Part shown: in pieces, positions 56,990 to 64,000 of the stretch
Layout: each line of letters begins with the position of its first letter
Position numbering within the stretch: position 1 is the stretch's first letter
Assembly: GCA_029964075.1 (NCBI GenBank)
Contig: CM057135.1
Coordinates: 14,162,863 to 14,226,862 of the forward strand
Source: Patiria pectinifera
Lineage: Eukaryota > Echinodermata > Asteroidea > Valvatida > Asterinidae
DNA length: 64,000 nucleotides
Direction of reading: 5' to 3'
Program-made: the position numbers and the translations under genes
Notes under the pieces: generated by a model
Told to the model about the DNA's origin: nothing
What the model saw: the letters and a program-made list of their open reading frames with translations, nothing else
Database searches by the model: none

Positions 56990-59900
56990 CTGACGACGAC
57001 TACATGTATCACTCAAGATCTTCGTCGACATTATCTTCGTCGTCAGATGAGAGGACAAGTTCCTCAATGTCATCATCGCCAGTATCATTTTCAGGACGGA
57101 GGCTTTCAGGCAGCTGCGGACTGGAAAACCAGACACTTTCGTATCTGCAATCCACTAGCTCCCATCCTTCATTAGGCGCATGTTCAATGAAGGGTTGGTC
57201 GGCTGCCGACCACATTCTAGCCACAATTGCCGACCGTTTCAGGTGGCTAAGCAGCTCTGTTTTACATAGTGGCAGACTGCTTGCATCAATACCCCCGAGT
57301 TTCTTGAGGGGATTTCTCGACGTTGCTGATGGCCCAAAAGCCTTCTGGAATGACTTCCACCACACGGTGTTGATGCTGCTTTCTGAAGGAAACCGGTACA
57401 ACGTGCATGTACATTGCTCCAGGGAAGATTCGGTTGCATCAGAGACTTCAGATTCAGCTAAACCGGCAAACGCCTTCTTGGAAACCTGACTCTTCTCTAC
57501 AAGTGTGAATGGCCTTCCTTTCCCAGCCTTCACAAACGATGACGTGTAATCGCATCCTGTAAATGAATGTAAGCCTGGAAGAGCTGCGCACATTTCGCGG
57601 CCGATCTCACTGGCAATTGCTGTCATGTTGACGGATCGTCTAGACATACCAGTGCCAATATCCATCCATACTGTCGTTGCATATTTATGGCAGTGATGAA
57701 GCAATATCACTGTAATGTCAGTATCAGACGCCCTGACAACGGTATTGCCGCCCATGCCACTGTCTGATATTGCCTTAACGTGGAGACAAACTCTTGTATC
57801 CCCTTCTTGGTGATTCGTTGTTAGTACATCGATGGGGTCCTTGAAAACCACATTCCCCTCAACGTGAAAACGGTGGCAGGTACTTTCGTGACCAACAAAC
57901 AGGTCTCGTTCACCAATTATGGCGGCATACTCGGGCTTCTCCCATTCTGTGACGAGGAACGAAGGCAACTGTCGTTTAAAGGAAGAAAATTTCAAGGCAT
58001 TTTGACAAGTTTTTGGGTCTAGCTTGCTCTGGACCTGTGATACGGTACACTGTGTCTTGAGCTCCTCTGGTTCCCCTCTCAAGATCTTTGATGGATTGTG
58101 TCTTGTATGTGTCAAACACGACGTCAATTCGTTTGCGACACAAGGAGGTAATCTGTATGAGAAGCGCTCTTGCAAGTCCCCCGTATGTACCAGGCAAATT
58201 GGGTGGCATCGCATGTAACAGGAAATTGCCATCAATGGCGGACGGAACTGTGCCACCTTCAACTTTTGATTGCAAAATCTGTAGCAGTTTGTTTTTGTTT
58301 GTCTTGAACATAGTGCCATCGGTGTGTGAGAGAGAGCTAGTGGTACTGGCGTTAATGGATAGGCCAAGCCGTGTGGTAGATCCAATAAGAGACGCCCCAT
58401 GAGATCCCGGGTGCATCGGAGTTCTGAAATCTTACGATAAGATGATCGTCGACTGACGGCACATTCGGATTCAAAGTTCTTAAATTTGACTATTTTGAGT
58501 GGCTGTTCAAATCTGACTGGATCAGCAACACAGGCGTCAATGAATTCCTTGTGCCTGATTTTACCAAATTGCGGCACAGAGGGCAGACTTTCTTCGACTG
58601 CCTGACAGGCAGCCTTGCCTGTGTGGATGTTAACAAGAACATCGCTGGTCAGGTCATAGAAGGAATTACAGGACTGCTCGATTTGAAGAATAACTTTCCT
58701 CAAGTCACCTGTGTCTCTCTTTATCCTGAAAGGACGAACGTCGGCGATAACCGAGTCTGGGCCTCCAAGTCCAACCATAGCCTGGAGAGTCCTCACCAGT
58801 GCTACTCTTGTTGACTTTGTCATCATCCATCGCAGCCTGGCACTGTAATTATTCGTTGCTGCCGACAAACCTGTTAATCCGGAGGCGGCATCTGCGTTAA
58901 CTGTCTGTTCTAGCACCAGGTCCACTGCACACCTCGAGAAATGATTGCCACGTCTCTTGACAGTGAACGCCCCACGTGGCCGGTGACGAAGAACAGGCTA
59001 TAATGGGTGTCAATGCATAAGTGAACAGTTCAACGTCGTTTGTTCGAACTGCTCGATCAAGAAGCTGATAACACTGATGTAGTCCAAGTACATCATCCAA
59101 AATCGGGCCGTTTTCCCCCGTACGCCCTTGCGTGTTTCCTCCGTGTAGTCGTCATACTTCCTCATCAATTCTTGAACTAGTTGAGTCTCAACTTCTTCCC
59201 ATTTACTTCTTCCCATTTACATCTATTGAAGTGAGTGCCACACATGAAGCCCCTCAGTGAACCAGGTGCCAGTACGTCACACTCAGTCAACATCTTTGGA
59301 CCACCTGACTCCGCAACTATCTTGCCTATGGCTTTGAATCAACACATTTGTATGTGGAAGGCCCCAAACATTATGAAAACATCATCATACAGAGGGCCTT
59401 CTGTCGCTTGGATTTGCATAGCAGGTTTAGCGATGTTCAGATCACAGCTCACAATGCCATCCTTTCCTGGCATTCACTGGTACATCTTTTGGTAATGCGC
59501 AATGTTTCCACCACGACGTTCCAACTCGTCGGTGGTTGCTTCAGGTTGGACATGTAATGCACCACTTGCTTGGGTAGATGATCTGTGTAGTACCTAGAAT
59601 TAAAGCCTGCCCACATCGGTATGTTTTCCAATGTAAGAGCATGACACATCATCCAGATCAAATCTCTGGTGCGGGCTTTGTCGATGCAGTCAGGGCGGAG
59701 GAAGACATTGGTATTCTTGTATGTGAAAGATGTCATTTTTTGTTTTCTGCTGTGTGGGGCAAGTACGGAAACAGGAATATCCAGCTTCCTTTTCTTCCTC
59801 TTGGGCTGCTGATTGGCCGTCAAAGATGCGGGAACATCGGGTTGTAGTGGGCCTTCGATCTGGTACAGAATACCCATGGTGTCATGGAGGATATCAGTGC

Positions 59901-60900
59901 CAGATAACGTATTGGACAATTCATCGTAATTGTCAAAAGCAAGCCAAATAGAACGATTGGGCTGTGTACCATCTGGGCAAGCATTGTGTGCATCCTGTTG
60001 AGCATGAGCGATCTCAGTTTCTAGTTCTTCCACACAGCTGTAGTTGATGCAGTGCCCGAATCGATTCAATATTCTGGTTCCTGTCATTGATTTCACCGAC
60101 ATAGCAAGAATTATGTGCTTCGACCCGTTTCTAACTATGAACAGGGCGTCCTGGCTTGAGGACGCAGCCCGTCGCTGAATGTTGTCTCCGTGTTTATCTG
60201 GATTTGGACCTCCGTACAGAATCTGGAAGAACGTCTTGACAAGAGTAGGTGGTGAAGCTTCACCTTCCTCGAGTGATGTACACGTCAAAGGGTTAGAAAT
60301 CTCTATCTTTGTGGCCTCCTTTATTTTTTTTCCTAAGGAGAAGGCCGTTTGAGTAACGCAGCCTTTAGCGCTTGACCTGTAGTCAAATGCGACTCACACG
60401 GCTCCGTCATCAAGTTGAGCGTTGTAAACGACGACCCCCAATTTCTTCCCCTTTGGAGACCGGAGTTTCAATCAGCCATCAAATCTCCTCAGAAGGATGC
60501 GGGACAGACTCTGATTGGTAGCAACAGGAATTTCATCGGCATCTCCACACAAGTCGAAATATCTTGTCATAAATCGACGACAACAATTCAGAACGTCTGT
60601 CGTTGATTACAGAACGTTCGACATACGAGCATATTTCATCTATGCAGGTTTTTTCGAGCACCGCGTTACGAGGGGTTATCTGGGCCCTTTCAGCTGACTT
60701 TAGGTATTTACTTTTACTTAAATGGTGATACTTTACTTCTTTTGCAACGGCTATCTTGATGAGCATTTCATCGTAATGGAGGATTTCTGCGGCCTTATGA
60801 ATGGATTCTCCTGCCTTAAGTGTTTTACAAGAACCAGGCATATCAACTCTCATGTTTCCTTTGACAATTTTTTCTTCTTGCAAAACAGTCAATTCTCAAA
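56990..60900 (-). pseudogene. Large unclassified transposon-like invertebrate gene, broken
   Basis: Minus-strand pieces follow one order. 60892-60533 is N-terminal (CIDEICSYVERSVINDRRSE). 60288-59449 has LAMSVKSMTGTRILNRFGHC, LAFDNYDELSNTLSGTDILH and MWAGFNSRYYTDHLPKQVV. About 59448-59000 has PAMQIQ and LAPGSL-type wording in shifting frames. 58925-57009 (638 codons) has EQTVNADAASGLTGLSA, NHQEGDTRVCLHVKA, VVRASDTDITVILLHHCH and LHSFTGCDYTSSFVKAGKG, then an acidic tail. The DTD and CDYTS motifs resemble PIN/FEN1-type nuclease sites. I recognise the family as widespread and repetitive in invertebrates but know no name. At least three frameshifts or stops break it. Confidence 0.65.
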
Positions 60901-61447
60901 AAATATTCCCGAGGTACTTTGACTAGTAGTCTGACTTATAGTACACCTTGATCTAAGCAGTTTCACTTTATCATTACATGTATTGTAGTGCTCAAAGAGG
61001 CGTCAGTAGGAATAGCTGTGAAATTTTGTAACAGTGTACATGATAGCCGTGGTGCGGTTCGGGATTTTCGGGAAGCGACGTGATTACTCCAAAATACTTC
61101 GATGTTTCAAATCACTTTTTGCTCCGACGTGAGGCAGCTGCCTTCAAAATTGCATCCCAGATGGTTGATTTCATCGGGAACAAAGCACCGATGGGTGATT
61201 TTTCAGTGTGTATTATGCATCTGGTGGGATTGTCACTTCGCCCCGGCTGTACCCCTGTAAGTGAAAATACATGACATGTACATTAAATAAAGTTCCTGTG
61301 TTGCGCATTGTCTTATAATTATAATGAAATAATGGGGGGCATGTTACAAGAGTCCTTGCCTCGCAGCCCCGGGCAACGTGTCTACCCTCCAAGCGTTGAG
61401 TATATATACACGGCTGGTTGTAGCAACCACTCCCCAAGATCAACATA
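60901..61447. other. No gene recognised
   Basis: Spacer between the minus-strand gene and the next retrotransposon; it may hold the 5' region of the latter, but no motif supports that. Confidence 0.4.
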
Positions 61448-64000
61448 ATGAAACTTTACCATGGAGCAGCACCTCAGTGTCATCCCAATGAGGGGCCTTT
61501 ATCAAGGCCGGCCCTGAAAGTGCTTTCATGGAACGCTGAAGGCCTATCAGACGCCAAGGAGGAAATCCTCGCAACTCTGTGCAAGAATCTCGACTGCGAC
61601 TTGTTATGTCTCCAAGAGGCACACCGTGGCAGTGACAATCCACGACCCAAGGTCAATGGTATGAAGCTTGCCATCGAACGACCGCACCGCCAAAATGGAA
61701 GTGCTATCTTCACCAAGGAGAAGATCAGACCGGACTCCACATCGAGTACTCATAATGACGACATCGAAGTGCTGAATGTGACCACCAAGGGACAAACCAT
61801 CTCATCCATCTACAAGCCACCAAACATCGGCTTTTCGTACCCCTCTGCCACCACCAACAGGCATATCATCATTGGTGATTACAACAGCCACAGCACACAA
61901 TGGGGCTATGACACTACTGGAGATGATGGAGTACTAGTTGAAACATGGGCCCAGGACAACGAACTAAAGCTAATCCACGACCCAAAGCTCCTAAAGTCTT
62001 TTGCAAGTGCTCGCTGGAAGAGACGATACAACCCAGATCCAGTCTTCTGCAGCCGACTGCTTGCCCCACCAGCCCACAGTGGGCCAGGTCAAGGTCAAAC
62101 TGCGCCAAAATTGGTTCGAGTCGGTGATTGGACTAATATTAAGCATCTAGGGGTTTTCTGACCCGAGAAAGACAGTGAGCATAATTTCCAAACGCTGTGA
62201 CGTCATTAAAACGCTGCATTTTGATTGGCTGACATAATACGCACATTTACACTGTTTTTTTAATGAGGAGAATGTTGATATAATTTTTATAATTTAATTT
62301 TAAGTTCTTAAATTGTGATACAATTGTATTTAAATGATTTTTGTATGTCATATGCAACAATGTTTTCGCATTCTGCTTAAAAATAACCATAATGATGCCA
62401 CGTTCGACCCTTGTTCCCAAATATAATATTTCGGAATCTAACGAGTAGCCTAAACAAATTTCGGAAGAGTAGAATAGACCTGTTCTAAACAACATTGCTT
62501 GTTGTGTTAGGACCATAAACAAATAAAGAAAATGTATTTTGATTGAACTTAAGGACTGGCTCTCATTCTTTTTTTTTTCCTGTTTTTTTTTGGCGTTTTA
62601 TTTACTGTAAATTATTCACGCCAGTTTGTTATTTCAATTTAACAGTTTACAAAAATGCTTGTACAATATATGAGCGCGTCAAAAAATAGTTTTAAATCAA
62701 ATCGGTTAACTGCAGAGTTGTGCATATTTACTCTATGCAATAATTGAAAATAAAGCACGTGATATGTTGATGAGACACCAAGTATCGTACATTGTAATTT
62801 CAACTGCGCAATCAGACATCTATTAGGGGTATCATATTACACAACACCGACTTTTCCGGCGAGCGCAGCCTTGCTCGGGTGTCGAGTTTCTCAGTGAAGC
62901 GCGCCACATGTAATATGGAGTTCAGAAAAGGGGCGAAAACGTACGGTGATCGCTTCAAAAAAACTGCTCTAAAATCGTGTATTGCAGGTTGTCGCAGCTA
63001 AATTTGGTACCAAAATTATGCAAACAAGTTGCTCTATTAGAAATAAGAAGACTTTAGGCAGCAATCGACGGCAATCCTTAGTTTCCGAATTGCTGAACAC
63101 AGGAATCGTAAATTTCATGTCAATTTTGACACAATTGTCAGTATTTATTCATAAAAAATTCAACAAAAATAAAAACTGATTTAATTTCCTTTAAATATGA
63201 ACTATAAACTAGAGTCAAGTGAAAATTTAGCTCCGTAGCTCAATGCAAATTGTCTCATTTTGCTTTATGAAGATTTCTGCAACTATTCACATTTTATGGC
63301 CAATTTCTGTGGATTTGCATACCTTTAAGAGGTCATGACAAGTCAATATACATATTTTTTGCTTAATTTCCCCATAAAATGGTCCGATGGGGTATGAGCA
63401 ACCTCAAAAGTGTCGAAAAAATTAAAACTAGCAGGGTCACGTTTCACCCTTTTTGGCGCACTTTGGTTTCGGCCTGGCCCACTGTGCAGCCGCAAGCTTG
63501 TAGCTGAGCCAATCCCAAGATCCCAACACCGACCTATTGGTATCCAACTCACTGCAGTCATCACTCCAAACAATACCACGTTCAAGCGCAGGTTCAACTT
63601 TGCTAAGGCAGACTGGCCTGCTTTCACAGAAAGCCTTGATCGTGCCCTGACAAACCTCCCAGCAGACCCAAAGAACTACTAAACCTTCGTAGAAATCGTT
63701 AAACAGATAGCTCGTAAACATATACCAAGAGGCTGTCGCACGTCATACATCCCAGGCATCGACGAGGAATCCAGCCAACTCCTGGCACAGTATACCTCAG
63801 CCTATGACACAGATCCCTTTTCAGAGGACACCATCACCTTAGGAGAAGAGCTCACCTCCAGGATATCTGAACGACATAGGCAGATGTGGCAGCACATGAT
63901 TGAAACGACAGACCTCAGACACAGCAGCAGGAAAGCATGGGCTACCATACGCAAGCTTGGCATTGACAACACCCGAGTGAACAACATTACAATGTTACAG
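61448..64000 (+). pseudogene. Non-LTR retrotransposon endonuclease ORF, interrupted and partial
   Basis: ATG at 61448 opens an endonuclease: LKVLSWNAEGLSDAKEEIL, CDLLCLQEAHRG, RHIIIGDYNSHSTQWGY. At about 62056-62077 coding meets a hAT-like element and resumes at 63493 with SQHRPIGIQLTAV (usually Ser-Asp-His; here Ser-Gln-His). It then goes through an in-frame TAA at 63680 to a linker (SSRKAWATIRKLGIDN) that normally precedes RT, at the window edge. The element would nick the target strand for reverse transcription. The RT lies beyond the window. Confidence 0.8.
62077..63484. mobile_element. hAT-like non-autonomous element inside the endonuclease ORF
   Basis: Inverted ends: CAGTGGGCCAGGTCAAGG on the left and GGCCTGGCCCACTG on the right, with CTGCGCCAAAA mirrored by TTTTGGCGCACT inside. 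TGCAGCCG occurs directly after the right end (63485-63492) and also 21 bp before the left end (62048-62055), a candidate 8-bp duplication whose left copy is displaced. There is no transposase inside (1.4 kb, AT-rich). Confidence 0.7.

Overview
This is animal nuclear DNA dominated by transposable elements. Spliced introns, AATAAA signals, non-LTR and LTR retrotransposons, a Polinton, a Helentron and a Harbinger element all point to a metazoan. Frequent ACATGTA-type motifs and TAGGCCTA words suggest a marine invertebrate, possibly an echinoderm or other deuterostome; that placement is a guess. I see no convincing host gene, rRNA, tRNA or CRISPR. Almost every coding region belongs to a mobile element, and most are broken by frameshifts or stops.

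Layout. 1-5.6 kb: a decayed Polinton/Maverick (adintovirus-like) cut by the window edge, with a capsid N-terminus, a small membrane-type protein, a retroviral-type integrase and a protein-primed family B DNA polymerase. 5.9-13.8 kb: mostly non-coding, with one two-exon Harbinger-type Myb-like gene (8473-9205) and some weak repeats. 14.0-16.2 kb: two foldback (long inverted repeat) elements. 16.5-29.6 kb: a decayed Helentron-type rolling-circle transposon. Its 5' part appears to be spliced from small exons beginning with an SGNH-hydrolase-like segment. After that come a 30-bp coding minisatellite, a C76-like protease domain, an OTU protease domain, a DUF6570-like zinc region, HUH Rep, a PIF1 helicase and an apurinic-type endonuclease. 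A 1.6-kb array of 25-bp repeats follows.

29.8-34.8 kb: a TA-flanked inverted-repeat element split by a CR1/L2-like non-LTR retrotransposon on the minus strand. 36.5-54.0 kb: an I/Nimb-like non-LTR retrotransposon (gag zinc knuckles, endonuclease, RT, RNase H) that has received at least three later insertions. These are an 11.5-kb Harbinger element with about 220-bp terminal inverted repeats and an intact two-gene cargo (DDE transposase plus Myb-like protein), a 132-bp MITE with an 8-bp target duplication and TTAGGG repeats, and a 1.9-kb TRIM-like LTR element. The Harbinger itself holds a 527-bp MITE that supplies the transposase stop codon.

54-56.9 kb: AT-rich, with diverged tandem repeats. 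56.9-60.9 kb (minus): a large broken gene of an unclassified, transposon-like invertebrate family. 61.4-64 kb: another non-LTR endonuclease ORF, interrupted by a hAT-like non-autonomous element and running off the edge.

The genes do not form a host pathway. They form layered selfish elements whose order of insertion can be read from who interrupts whom. The best-preserved coding unit is the Harbinger transposase and Myb pair. The most unusual is the Helentron with its extra hydrolase and protease domains.
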